Shown one piece after another: positions 28,537 through 40,731 of a DNA stretch of 64,000 nucleotides; within the stretch, counting starts at the first letter, position 1, and every line of letters begins with the position of its first letter. Below the pieces are notes generated by a model, which had not been told where the DNA came from, did no database searches, and saw nothing but the letters and a program-made list of their open reading frames with translations. A program made the position numbers and the translations under genes. Source of the DNA: Macquaria australasica (taxonomy: Eukaryota; Chordata; Actinopteri; Centrarchiformes; Percichthyidae). Where the stretch lies: contig SEMN01000135.1 in NCBI GenBank assembly GCA_005408345.1, positions 186,001 to 250,000 on the forward strand. Direction: 5' to 3'.

Positions 28537-29282
28537 GCGCGTGTGTGTGTATGTGTGTTATTGGCTGTCCTCCCCCTAACTGGCTAGACGGACACAGCCT
28601 CCAGGAATGTCAAACCTCCAACCTGCATTCTGATGTGGACACCAGCAGTCACTTGTACACCGTCGCCCACCGTGCATTAGTGTGTGTGTGTGTGTGTTTG
28701 TGCATGTCTGTGTGTGCGCTTTACTCATCTTTTGCACAGTTGTCTGAGTGACAGGCCCTGGGCGTCGCGGTAACCAGACAGGTACAGAAACAAAGTGGAG
28801 AGATGGGGAGGAAACTTTCAACAAAACATCATTAGCTAATCAGTGTTTGGTGTGTGTGTGTGTGTGTGTGCGTGTGTGTGTGTATGTGTGTGTAAATTTG
28901 ATTCTGACAAAGACCCAAAGTAGAAAATGTACTTTGATATTTAGTTAAAATGTGCACAAATTTTAAAAATATTTGATTTTTACTCCTAATATGCAGCTGC
29001 AGGTGCATGTGTACATATCGGAGAGGTTGGACTGTACAGTGTGTGTGTTCGTGTGTGTTCTTGTGCGTGTGTCTGCCCTTTAAGTGCCAGTGACAGCGGC
29101 TTGGCATGCGATCTGCCCTGCCAGTCAGTCACCCTGCCGTTCTACCTTTCTCTTTCATTCGCACTTTTCCTCGCTTTTCATCCTTCTGTTCCCTCTGCGA
29201 CGCAACCTGTGGTTTTGGAGAAAGTTTTGAATGATTGATTCTTTCATCTTTTCACCAGTGTGTGTGTGTGTGTGTGTGTGTT
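28173..29282. repeat. Dense cluster of CA and GT microsatellites
   Basis: Within 1.1 kb there are CA runs at about 28173-28200 and 28370-28394. GT runs follow at about 28507-28559, 28680-28698, 28851-28891, 29040-29070 and 29258-29282. A poly-C run lies at 28440-28450. The switch from CA to GT on the plus strand at about 28.45 kb makes the cluster largely self-complementary. Confidence 0.9.
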
Positions 29283-29772
29283 CAGACATGTTTCTGTGTG
29301 TGTGTGTCAGTCTCAATCAATTGTCTTTGCCTCAGTCTGCTTCCGTAATCTTTCAAAACCGACAGAGTGAAAAAAAAAAACCTTGACTTTTTCTGCAAGT
29401 TCCTGCTTACAATTCAGTACTGAACAAAAAGCCGAATGAACACTGGAAGTCATTATTAAAAATAAAAATGGAAGATGCAAAAGGGTTATGACCTAAAATT
29501 GGAGAGCAGCACTAATATTAAGGCTGTAAAGGCTCCTTGCTTTTAGTAAAACCAGAAAAATTTAAGCATTAAGCATTTGGTGATAATTGTGAAAACATTT
29601 TTTCCACCAAATCAAGTCTTTCCACGTTATATTAAATTAATTGCTGTTAGCTCATAGGCACATCAGCATTACAGTATGCAACAAGCATGATGACCATGGC
29701 AATAAAATAAGATTCATTTTAGTGAGGAGCACTTGGGTCAGTGCCATTGTGCATTCATGTGAGGTAAATAAC

Positions 29773-29950
29773 TTACAATAAAAGCTAAGGAGATAAGTAG
29801 TATCCCTTTAAATTTCTCAATGCAAGCAAATCCTTCAAAATAAATCTCTTTACAGCTACAGTACGACTATAATTGAAACTTCATTCAAATTTACAATAAG
29901 AAGTAAGGAGGGCAGCAGTAGAATACCTTTTCCTTAAATGCACACAAATC
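29773..29950 (+). repeat. Diverged tandem duplication (two units, period about 118)
   Basis: Unit one, about 29773-29833, and unit two, about 29891-29950, share the order ttacaataa..agtaagga..cctt..aaat..gca.acaaatc with scattered mismatches and small gaps. It may be an old local duplication, and the match is weak enough that it could be chance in AT-rich DNA. Confidence 0.3.
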
Positions 29951-30255
29951 AATTAAAACTCTGTTTTGTAAAATTTGAAAGTCTTTCACAGTTCTATTTA
30001 TTGAATTTCACAATTGACATCAATTTGCTAATTAAAACTATTTTAACCCTACATTATATGTCTGTAAACTACTCAAAGGTGGGTAAGGTCATGAGGAATA
30101 CATACAATGCTAATGACAGAGAAATACCACAGGAATATTTCAAAATATTATAGTGATGTAGAAATGACATTAAAGAATAAACCTGAACGTTTGCCCCAGA
30201 TTTCTGTTTTCTTGGTTTTTTTTGTTGTTTTTTTGCCACACACGGTGTAGCTCTA

Positions 30256-30365
30256 GGACAATGGTGGTCTGTCTGTCTGTCTGTAGGTCCACTACTTTGG
30301 ATACAATATCTTTACAATACCTTTTCATCTAGCGAAATATCTCAACATCTAGCAGGCTGCCAGAG
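30256..30365 (-). repeat. Fragment of percomorph interspersed repeat, inverted copy
   Basis: It reads 'ggtggtctgtctgtctgtct..gtaggtccactactttgg..gaaatatctcaacatct'. This is the reverse complement of the right end of the 38.77-39.34 kb repeat (gttgagatat..accaaagtggtggaccgacc). It is a truncated, diverged copy in the opposite orientation. Confidence 0.65.
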
Positions 30366-33300
30366 TGCCGGTGTTACACCATAGTGAACGAGAGGCAAAG
30401 TAAACAAACTTGCTGTGTAGCCTGACGGTATAAATAAGGAAACATTTCCTAATTTTTAAGATAGTGAACCATAGTGTTTCTGTTGGTAAGGATGATGTGT
30501 TTGTCTGGAGGGTGATGGATCTCAGTGGTGAACTGGAATAAAGTTCTGTTATCTGTGATGTGGTTCATTGAATCAATGAACATGGACATGCTGGTACATG
30601 GACAAGTTTCTTGCATACAATCACTGCTTCTTCCGCCAGCCCCTGCAGCCGCACCACACCATGATGGAACAAGAGCCTTCAGTGTGGCTTCTTACAAAAA
30701 AATCAATGTAACTTTTAAATGGATCCACGCAACACCTAGAAACCTAAATAAAGAGGGCAAGGGTGCATCAGTGAGCATATGTTCGCAGAAAAGGCATCTG
30801 GTTGGTAATTCTTTCACAATAACATTTGTTACAAGTTAGACTCGCTGATGGAAAATGATCCTTACAACCGTTTAAATTTGTCCTAGTATTTCTGAGCAAT
30901 ACAAAACGATCTTGAAACGGTCACACACCTTCTTTACAAGCTCAATCAATTTAAGAGAAAAATAAGCCTGCTCACAATTCATAGCTAGATAAAAAGAGTT
31001 CACATTATGAGAAATAATTTCAAAAAGACATAAAAGACAAGGCAATGACCTAGACAGTTACAATTGGAGAATCAATGAAAAAAACTTGCAGAAGAACTGC
31101 TGCGAGATTGGCACCACTGATGGGACTTTCTTCTGACTTTGGACTAAAGAGCTTTCAATTAAATTTTTTTTATGTCCCAAGTTTGATTGAGAAACCTCTT
31201 CATCTTCTCATCCATTGAAGAAAAACAAATAATTAAATTCAAACTTTCTCACCTGCAGCTGTAGACAAAAATCTTCTGTTAAGCCTTCCAGGGCAACTTT
31301 CTCAACCTTTGGAACAGCATTTAAAGCCATATAAATGAAATCTACCATAAACAAAAACATGTAAAAATCGAGGATGAGTGAACTGGGCCAGTTCAGTGTA
31401 CATGTATTTAGACACAAAACGCCAATCTTTTCTCAATGCCCTGACAGCATCCTTGGAGAGATTTAATTTTCCCTCAAGTGCCTGCCTCCCATCTCTTAGA
31501 AAAGTATGTTGTCGCTTCTCCACAAGGTTCCTCCACTCGGAGGATGCGTCTCTCTTCACTCGGAGTTCAAGTGTCTAATCTTCTGTGTCTCAAGGTCAGC
31601 GTTTGTATGCACTCTTAAGGGTCTTGATTCAAACAAATGAGAGAAGAAAATTAATCGGAGGCAATGTATGAAGTGAGGGTGTGTGTGGGTGTGGGTGTGT
31701 GTGTGGTTGTGTGTGCAAGCATGACTGCAAATTATTGTGTGTGTGTGTGTGTGTGTCCAACTGGAGTCGGTGCAGGCAGAGCTCAGCTGCTCAGGTCCTG
31801 CGCCTGATGGGATTGAGCGAGGGATGAAAGAGAAAGATAAAAGATGGGGAGAGAAAAGGTGAAAGAGGGAGACCGATCACTGTGCAGATCGGAACATTGT
31901 TCTCTTGATCACAGTCAGAAGGTTGGGTATGTCTTTGTCTCTGTACATTCCTGTTTGCGTGCATGTCCACTCCTAAATATATGGATGTTTGCGTCCAATG
32001 CGATTCTGTGGCTGCATTTTATTTTATTTTTTAGGACACCAAGGTTCCAGCTCCATACATGGACTCTTGTATCCCAAAATGACATGGGGAACATGGGGAA
32101 ACGTGGTGAGGATGACCTGCATTTAACCTCAACATCTACTTCTAAAGTGCCTTTGGGCAAGACATTTAAGTCCAAATTATGACCATCAGCAGAAGAGAGA
32201 AAAGCAGGGTGTTGAGGAACAACACACACTAAATTCTAAAGCTTTGTGGTTATAATAAAAAGGGTGTAACTCCTTTGTGAAATGTAGGTGCTTTAACAGG
32301 CATAAAAAGGTAGGTTTCACACTGATAAATATTATATACTTTTGTTTGTTAAACTACATTTTCAAATTTTGAATGCTAGAAAATTGTAGTAGCTGTACGG
32401 GAGCTTAAAAATGTCAAATAAATAAAAGTTCTTGCCAACGTTAGTTAATTAAGCCCTTCTATGTAAATCCTTCATCACAAGGAAAATTAGATAAATAGAG
32501 AGCTGAGTGGTGAAAGAGAACAGGAAGGGCACATTTTCATCCCTGTCATCCATCCATCGCTCCCTTCCTCCTCTCCACTTTTTATCCTCCGTTCCCTCAC
32601 ATCTATTATTCACCCCATTTGGCAGCCAGGTTCACACCTAAATAAACCTCTAACCATGTTGTGTCTCCCTCCCTCTATCATGTTCTCCTCATTTTATCCA
32701 CGCCACTTGGTGGAAAACAGCGGATGCTATAGCTACAGTCCCACTGGCTACAGTAATATGCCAACTGCTAACCTTAACTGTTAAATATTGCTAATCATCT
32801 CTAACTCTTGCTCTAACTCAGCGTTGATCTAGCCATTATTCCAACTCTAACCAGACCCAACGCCTGACTGCTGAAGAGTCTTTATATCCTCAACACAAGG
32901 ACGTGCAAGCGAACACACCCAGAGAATAAGTGGGGCATTATTAAGTCGTGAGTCAGCCTGTTTAGGCCGACAGCTCAGGAATCAACAGATCACAGAACAG
33001 TTTTCTGCTTGCACACACACTCTGGTCCATCTGCTAAAATACTAAGTGTGTGAGTGTGTGTTGCCCTGCATTTTGGACATGGATATATAGAAAGATGCAT
33101 GAAGGATTAAAGGAATGAAATTACCATCATTAACTAATTTTTGTTGTCTCTGTCGCTCAGCTGCTGCACTCAGCTGGAGCTGAATTTAAAATCAACTGTG
33201 ATGTCATCTATTACAAACGTGTTGGCATGTCAAAGTGACACACGCACACCGACACATTCACATTCAGAGCTAACACTAGGTTTTCCCACATGTGCCGACT

Positions 33301-35905
33301 CCAGATGGCCTCAAAGAGACAACGGGTAATGCCAACATCACACACACACACACACACACACACACATTTAAACACACACATACAAAGTAATGACCCACCC
33401 CTGAGACCCCTCTAACCAGGTTTCATGCAGGGATCAAAAACAAAGTATAAAAAAAGAAGGCCAAATCAAAAACGGATGGTGGCGAAGGCTTTACAGAGAG
33501 GGAGAGACAAAACGACCTCCCTTACAATAAGAGGAAAAATGGAAAGATCTTTGTGAGGGCATCAAAGCAATGCCAAGAGCGCCACACACACACACACACA
33601 CACACACACTAGAAAGACAATGAACAAAATGATAATTAAGCTCTATTTAATTTCACATATTGGCCAAAGTATCCAACCTGTCAGTGTGGTTGCACCTGAG
33701 GAGGAGGTTCACTCCTAAAAAGGGAATTCCCTTGAAATAAACTCTTCTTTAAAATTAGATATATTCCTAACGTGTAATTTTTAAAAAGTATATATTCACT
33801 GCAATGTTTATGCAATGTATTTTTATGGTCAAGCACTCCAGTGTAGATCCTGGCATGGCAGTTTGGGTGGGGCCCCTAAATACATGATGATGAATTCCAA
33901 CACTTGAGACTTTAATGACACAAACATGACACATCTTCCTTTTAACAGGGGGAGAAAGAACAATAGCTCACAATTTTAACTTTCTGTCTAACAGAATCAT
34001 TTTAACAAATCAGACACTGCATGTTGTCCGTGCTGTAATGTCAGTGACAAAGGCCCTACACACCCTACACAGCCCCTGGACAGAGGTCTAATAGCCCGTA
34101 AATAATGGTATTCACAAAATGAAATAGCTAAGTTACTGTAAATACTATAAATCGAATAAAAATTCAACAAACTAATACATAGAAGCTTGGCTCTTATATG
34201 CTCCTTGCAAGCATTTGATTGTACTGTAGTACTGTGTAATAGGTAATATATAAAAATATATATAAAAAGCACCAATGACCAATAACATGAAAAAAACTCT
34301 TTATACAAGTCAAGTGCTCTGTAAGTTGTTGTTGTCCCTCACTCCCTTTGTAGGAGTGCTCTGACCTTTCTGAGCTGGTAAAGCAGAGCAAATATTAAAT
34401 GACACAGCTAATTGTTTCACCCCAGAGTCCATTCTGTCTCTCGCATTCCTCTTTACTTCGACCAGTCCCTTCCATCATTTCTTCTAATTTCTCTCAATTA
34501 CCATCTCCTTATGCTCTTTCTCGTGTGTGTGTGTGTGACCTTCCTGAACTGTATGGCCATTTATGGAGATTAGATAAAGTTGCCTCTTGCGTGACTCATT
34601 GGCATGCATTAAGCGGAGAGCAACAATACGCACACATACAAACACACGCACGCAAATGAACATGCACACGAAGACCATCTTAAATCGAGGATATAGGACC
34701 AAATTAAAGGTAAAAGCGCTCTTGTTTTCTTCTTTTGTGAGACATCATCTGTTTTTCAAAAAGCCATGTTCAGTGTCCTTTTCCCCCCTCTCTAATGGAT
34801 TTTTGATTTTTCCAGAGCATGCAACACAATTAGCTCGTCTTTCTTTTTATTAATGACGCATTTACTCTTTTCTTTCCCCTCGCTGTTGTTTATTCTTGCA
34901 CTAAACTGGAGACCGAAGAGGTCTTAAAAGTGCATGCCATGTGTGTGGGTGTGTGGCAGCGTGTGTAATTTGAATATTAGGGTGCATTCATTTTGTTTTT
35001 TATTTTTTATAAAACCTATAAATTTATCAGCATTAATGTTAAATAAAAAAGAGATGAACATCTAATAAAAAGAAAAACAATGGCACAAAAAAATCAAAGT
35101 AAAAGATTTTTAAAATATGATTTGCAGTCAAGACACTCCAGTTTAACCATATATTGTTTTTTAATAAGTACAAGAGGGTGATGCATAATTCTCCCCATTT
35201 TTCTTTTTACTATTATTATAAGCATTTATAAGCACAAGGGACCTTGTTTTGTGTAAACTGAAGGGAACAGTCTTCTTGCAGTAGCAAACATGACCACTTT
35301 GTAAGCCTAGAGATACAATTGTGAAACCAATTAGGTCTTTTGAAAATCTCTGGGTTTTGTGGGTCATTAGGGTTGGTGATGTCCAACTACACAGGCAAAC
35401 ACATAAAACGCAGAGAGGGACAGTTTTACATGCATGATATGCCATACTTGCGACCCTACCACAAGTATTCAAGAGCACCATAGGGCTCAAAAATTTGCGT
35501 GGGGCAATCATTTGTGATACGATGAAAGTATATCACACGTATAGACTCCATCACACCGAATGTTGGAAAGAAGCAAATTAATAATTACAAGGAACAGCAA
35601 CCTCTGCGCACCTTGCACTGGCACAACTGACATCTCCATACAAACAGCGAGACCTTCCTCCCACTCAAAAACATGAGCAACAGAAGAAAGGTGCATCGAG
35701 GCAGTAAAGGAAATGAAAACATGAAATCTGAAACAGCCTACAACCTTTTTTATGTCCTCTCAAAGCCTTTTTGTCTTGACAAGGGCTACTGTTGAGATAT
35801 GAAAAAAAAGCTGGCGAGCAGCTTTGTTGCTTGTTGATGTGAGTTCATAAACATTTGTGTGCTGTGTGACCCTCACTGATTCAGCAGGGGTTGAATCACA
35901 AAGAT
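30366..35905. other. Intergenic sequence, no gene
   Basis: Mostly unique AT-rich sequence. Microsatellites lie at about 31679-31758 (GT, interrupted), 33342-33365 and 33583-33609 (CA). A minus-strand open frame at 31302-31559 has a mixed, soluble-looking composition but no recognisable domain, no start context and no linked exons, so it is not called as a gene. Around 34550-34620 there is a repeat-free AT/TAAT-rich block. No RNA gene was seen. Confidence 0.55.
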
Positions 35906-35907
35906 AA

Positions 35908-36210
35908 TTTAGATTAGATTAGATTAGATTCAACTTTATTGTCATTGTGCAGAGTACAGGTACAAAGCCAATGAAATGTAGTTAGCCTCTAACCAGAAGT
36001 GCAAAATCATAGTATATACAGTATTTACAGAAAATGCAGAAGTTACAATATACAGATGGCATATATGTCATATTTTGAATATGTATGTACAGAGGAGAAG
36101 TGGACTAGAATATAGAATGCAATATACATGAAGCAGGAGCGGAAGTGTTCAGTATCATACTGTGTGCTCCTGTGGGTGCTGCACCTATTCACTGTTTGTA
36201 AATGTATATA
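35908..36210 (-). mobile_element. LINE-like 3' end with (AGATT)n tail
   Basis: An AGATT array (35911-35930) is followed by 'caactttattgtcattgtgc'. Read on the minus strand this is a 3' terminus with an AATAAAG signal and a (AATCT)n tail, typical of non-LTR retrotransposon 3' ends in fish. The words 'gcaaatgaaa..gttagcctctaaccagaagtgcaaa' continue the family. No reverse transcriptase region is present, so this is a 5'-truncated copy. The far boundary is approximate. Confidence 0.6.
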
Positions 36211-38765
36211 TACAGTCTGTCTACATGTCCATTGTATCAGTGCCTGCATGCTCCTGTCTCTTGGTTTTGGTGTGTGCGTCCATGTATTCTCAGTCCAGCA
36301 GGTGCTCATGGCCACAGTCAGTGTGTGTGTTTCACAGCTAGCTATGGTGAGGAAGCTGACATTGTCATGCACTGAACCACACGTCAAGGTCAGCACACAT
36401 ACACACTCATTTTAGTCTCTGTTTTTATTGACATTGTCTAAGAAACAAATAAGGTTTAGGCAAATTTCATCGCCTATAAACTCTCCTCCTGACGAGTACA
36501 AGACTGGATTTTAATTGCCTAATAGGGGTGGCACTCTTTAGGGTTTCATAAAGAGCTGTGAGACCAAACTTCAGCAGGATAACATAGGTCACCCTCATTC
36601 CTGCTACGAGATTCATAAGGAAGAAGAGGCACAGCCACATACTGACAGGACCAAATTATTCAGGTTGCCCTTTTTCACTGCAATAATTTTTCTGAGAACC
36701 AGGGAAACTGTTTAGGACCTCATGAACTGTACATGCATTTTGCCCAGAAGAACCAGGGTCAAAACTTAGTTCCTGTGCCATAGTTCATGTCTGCAAAAAA
36801 GCCCCTGCTCTGGATGTAGCTTAGAACTTTCTAATGGTTCTAACTTGGAACTGATTTGCACATGATGTAATTGCCCCATTCTCAAAACTGCACTCAAAAA
36901 ATGAGTTACAATTCATTTGCGATAAAACAAATGCAGCCACAACAGAGATAATTTCGGGACACAAACATTCGTCTGAGGGTACTGAAACAGTGAGGATGAG
37001 GGGATCTGGTGCCTCAACAGACGAGATCTGTGCTGATGTTGGAAGAAGAGTAACAATAAAAATGTGGTAGAAATGGAGGCTGCAAGCAGAAACAAAAAAA
37101 AAAAGTGAACTACTTTAACTACCAGCTTCTCCTAAATGTTTCAAGCCTTCCCACCTGTTTCACACTTGGCTCTTCAACACAATGCTTCACTTGGCCTTCA
37201 CGTTTAAGAGTCTTCTTCATATGCTGGTTTATAATTCATCCTCCCCACCAACAAACATTTGCGCTTGCATCTTTTGTTCCCCCTCCTTTTATCCCTTGTT
37301 GTATTTTCACTTCTTGCCTTTCACCATCCTTCACACTGATTCCTTTCAACACCAGGTGCAGCTCTGTCATTCCCTCATAGCTCTGTAGCTCAGCTACACA
37401 GAAATCTACTGAGAAACTCACACCAAGATACAGACACCCAAATGAAATCCAGCAGAGCTTCCCTCGTGGGTCCATGTCCCACTTCCTCACCAGGCAGTAC
37501 ATGGCCATACTGCCGCCGTGCGACTGATGGACTTCTGGCACAGAATAGCAGAGCGGCGGACACAAAATCCCTCTCAAGGAGCAGATGCTTGCTTCCTCTT
37601 GACATATGCCCCTGAGATGGAGCAGGGTGAATGGGAATTGGAAGGGAAAGCAGGGGATATTAGAGGGGGAAGAAGGAGGGTGTTAATCTGGAGGAGTTAG
37701 GAGAGAGCAGAGGATATGAGGATACAACAAGAGAAATGGAAATAGAAGGGAACGAAGTGAAGAATCTGAGGAGCATTCTCAAGTTGTTTTATATACTTAT
37801 GCTTCTTTAGATAATGTGTTGCATATTCAAATGATGCTATGCATTTCTAATGCTTAATTCAAAGACAATGTTGCCACTATGACTGAGTCAAATGTTATAC
37901 TAACTGTCAGACTGGCATGTAGGTTATGTTGAAGTCCTTTCGAGGCCATTAAGGATGAGGATTTAAAGAAAAGCTTACTTTCTAATAAATTAGAGCCAAG
38001 GGCACGGGGCCAATGTCAGAGAATGAGTTTAAAAGAGAGAGCAGAAGAGAGCCAGAGAGGAAAGTGAGCTCCTCCTCGGCTAAAGATGAACAGATGGTGT
38101 TGGGGAGTGAAAGAAGAGATACGAGGGGATGAGGCAGGATGAGGCAAGAGAGAAAGGGATGAGGGGATTACTCGTTGCATCATTTCTACTCTACAAATAT
38201 GCTTGACAGGTGACCAAACTCCATTACAAAAGGAATGCATTTACAGTATTTTACTCCACATGGAGACAGAAATTAAATTATTTGTGTTGGTCAATTAAAG
38301 ATATGGACAAGTTACTCAGGTTACTACTGGCTTTTGATGTCAAAAGGTATTAGCAGTGGCATTTTGTGAAAAATGGACAACAAAAAATAAATATCAATAG
38401 TCACTTTGAATTGATTTGGATATTTTTGAAGGATGGAAATGTACATGAAATGAAGGGTCATGATCTGTATTCAGAACCAGAATGTTACATCAGTGGCTCT
38501 TTTCAAAGACTTCACATTAAAGTGGCCTTGGTGTTTCAATATTGACTACGCGCCCAAAGAAAGAGGAAAAAGTAATAACCATTTTTTTTAAAATTACACA
38601 AGAAAAACATACTTTCTTACTGAGATCTAGTAGTTTCTAGTCATGCAGGTAGTTCTGGTTTAATTCCCTTGAGATATTCATCTATGAGATTCTTGCTGCT
38701 GCCTCAATACACTGACGATAATTGGAATTGCATGTTTGATGCTCACAGAATCAAACAAGACTACG
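36211..38765. other. Intergenic sequence, no gene
   Basis: Unique sequence includes purine-rich tracts at about 37610-37760 and 38030-38170 that generate low-complexity minus-strand frames. No microsatellite of note, transposon or RNA gene was recognised. Confidence 0.55.
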
Positions 38766-39343
38766 CGTCTACAGCCATGCTAGCTGTTCTGTGAGGCTGT
38801 ACAGCAGTGCTTTGAGATAAATGCTAACACTAGCATGGCAACACGCTCACAATAACAATGCTAACAGGCTGATGTTTAGTAGGTACAATGTTCATCATGG
38901 TTACCATCTTAGTTTTGTGTGCTAGCAGTCTGTTGTCCTAATAATCACAAAACACAATGTACAGCTGAGGTTTTTGGAAACGTCATTCATTTTGCAGGGA
39001 TTTGGTTACAAACCAAAGTATTGGGCAAATTCAAATTTTGACCTGATAATAGAGATAGATGAAATGTCAGAAAATCTCCAAAGTTATTACAATTGATCCT
39101 GAGGGGAACACGAATTTCTGCACCAAATTCCATGGTAATCCATCCAATACTTGAGACATTTTACAAAAGATCAAACGTATTAACCTCATGGTGGAGCTAA
39201 AGGAAAATGAGGGGATCACCAAAGTGAGTAGAGTCCACCCACTTGGGACTTTTAATGTTTGTACAAAATTTCATGGCAATCCATCAAATAGTTGTTGAGA
39301 TATATCAGTCTAAACCAAAGTGGTGGACCGACCGAACGACCAA
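38766..39343 (+). repeat. Near full-length percomorph interspersed repeat
   Basis: The order of words is characteristic: 'tctacagccatgctagct', 'gctaacaggctgatgtttag', 'ttggttacaaaccaaagtattgg', 'gaggggaacacgaat', 'catggtggagctaaaggaaaa', 'caaaatttcatggcaatcca' and 'accaaagtggtggaccgacc'. I know this family as very abundant in perciform-type fish. Two related internal submodules ('catgg.aatccatc.aata..tgagac' and 'catggcaatccatcaaatagttgttgaga') show an internally duplicated structure. It is non-coding and its transposition class is uncertain. Confidence 0.75.
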
Positions 39344-40601
39344 CAATTGACCATTACACAATTCAGCAACAGAACACAGTTTTTTAAATGTGAGCATGTA
39401 TGTGAATATGGCCACATTAAACTAAAACTCTCTACATGGCTAGATGCCACATAGTTTTTTTTGTAATTTTGTAATTTAGATCAACCAACCTTTCAAAGGA
39501 GTTTTGTTCTCTCTCTTTCTTCCCAGCTTCTCTTATTCTCAGTAATTTATCTATTGCGCACCCTCAACTCTGATATTTTTGTCTCCTTGTCAGATTTGTC
39601 CATCGTTTGTCATTTACTTTGAGGTAACAAACACACAAAATACCATATATACAGGCATTACACACGTACTTGCACACACTTCCTACATCCACTGCTGTTG
39701 CAAGGTGAAATCTTTTCATTAAAGCAAACAAACAAGCAGAGAACACAGGCACGCTTAGAGAGCACCGTAAACAGCAATTCTAAGTCTTTCATTAATACGC
39801 ACAAGAATTTAATTAACAGCTATTGATAAGCTTATTCTGTCTTAAGGACACACTCGTTATGCAGTCATTATACAGTGATCTTCTTGATTTGTCAAGCGTG
39901 AAAAGGAGACGCACACACACACTCATGCAGTGTAAGATATGACACGGTGTGTTGACGGATTAGGCGGGAGTTTTTAATCATCTTAATTAAGCCTAATTGT
40001 TATTTGTTGAATATGTGGCATTTATGAAGTTCATAGGAACACAAAAGCAGATTGAGTACTAATTAAAACCCAAGAACTGTGTTTTATTACAAGAATCTGT
40101 TAAGAAGCTGGAGATGTTCAGGGGAGGTTTGAAGCAAATGAGAGGAATATATGAGGAGATACTGAGCAAGTATAAGCACAGTTTGATTGCTAAAATGAGG
40201 GTTCCTTGTTGCTAGATAAAAAAAATTTGAGACACTTTTTTCTATAGTCACATCTTTGAATTGGGGACTCCCTACCTTTTTTAACGTCTTTGAAAATGTA
40301 GTGTTTCTTTGTGGAAATCTAAAAACGCACTGACGTAAAAATAATCCACGTAAAACTGAAACCTTCAACATTTGGTTCCCCTTCCTTCAAAGCAGTCTGC
40401 CACTCTAACAGTGTGATCAGATCTTGAAAAATCCAAGTTCACCCCAACAGTCAAACTATCAAAAATAATTTGCAGGTGTAGGAGGTCTTGTACTGATTCT
40501 TCTGGTTGTAACAGCTGCAAAATGCCACGATTCCTGTTAGATACTGTATATAATAACATTTTGAATCATGCCGAGTTGAACCTCTCTACACAGGACAAGG
40601 C
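39344..40601. other. Intergenic sequence, no gene
   Basis: No gene is seen. The block 39955-40070, between a short CA run and the 40.08 kb segment, contains 'ttttaatcatcttaattaagcctaattg' type homeodomain words, quoted here only in part. It is free of repeats, so it is a weak enhancer candidate. Minus-strand open frames at 40087-40371 and 40365-40559 look non-repetitive but match no protein family I recognise. Confidence 0.5.
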
Positions 40602-40731
40602 CAATGGTTACCAACCTTTTTTGGCACTTAAATTAAAGCAGTGTCTACTTGTGACTCTGTGTCATAGGTTTCAGATGTCATTGAGTTGTGACCCACTGCA
40701 GGGGTCCCAGCTCCCAGGTTGGAAACCACTG
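40602..40731. mobile_element. Short hAT-like MITE of the CAGTGG family
   Basis: The left end caatggttaccaacct and the right end ggttggaaaccactg form imperfect terminal inverted repeats. The interior keeps 'gtctacttgtgactct', 'tgtcataggtttcagatg' and 'gttgtgacccactgcaggggtcc', all typical of this fish family. It is the second copy in the window, shorter than the one at 13474-13731. Confidence 0.75.

Larger units (their letters stand above)
23326..30255. other. Intergenic sequence with microsatellites, no gene
   Basis: No gene is supported. It contains CA/GT arrays (about 24439-24460, 26902-26928, 28173-28200, 28370-28394, 28507-28559, 28851-28891, 29258-29282), a TC run (28048-28073), a purine-rich tract (25090-25260) and a probable fish repeat fragment starting 'aaagggataggtcaacattttg' (27751-27945). 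The block 26930-27120 is free of simple repeats and homeobox-like, and is listed separately. Confidence 0.55.

Noticed and set aside
40087..40559. Two adjoining minus-strand open frames considered as an exon pair
   Set aside because: No family was recognised, the frames overlap without splice sites, and the right flank abuts a MITE.
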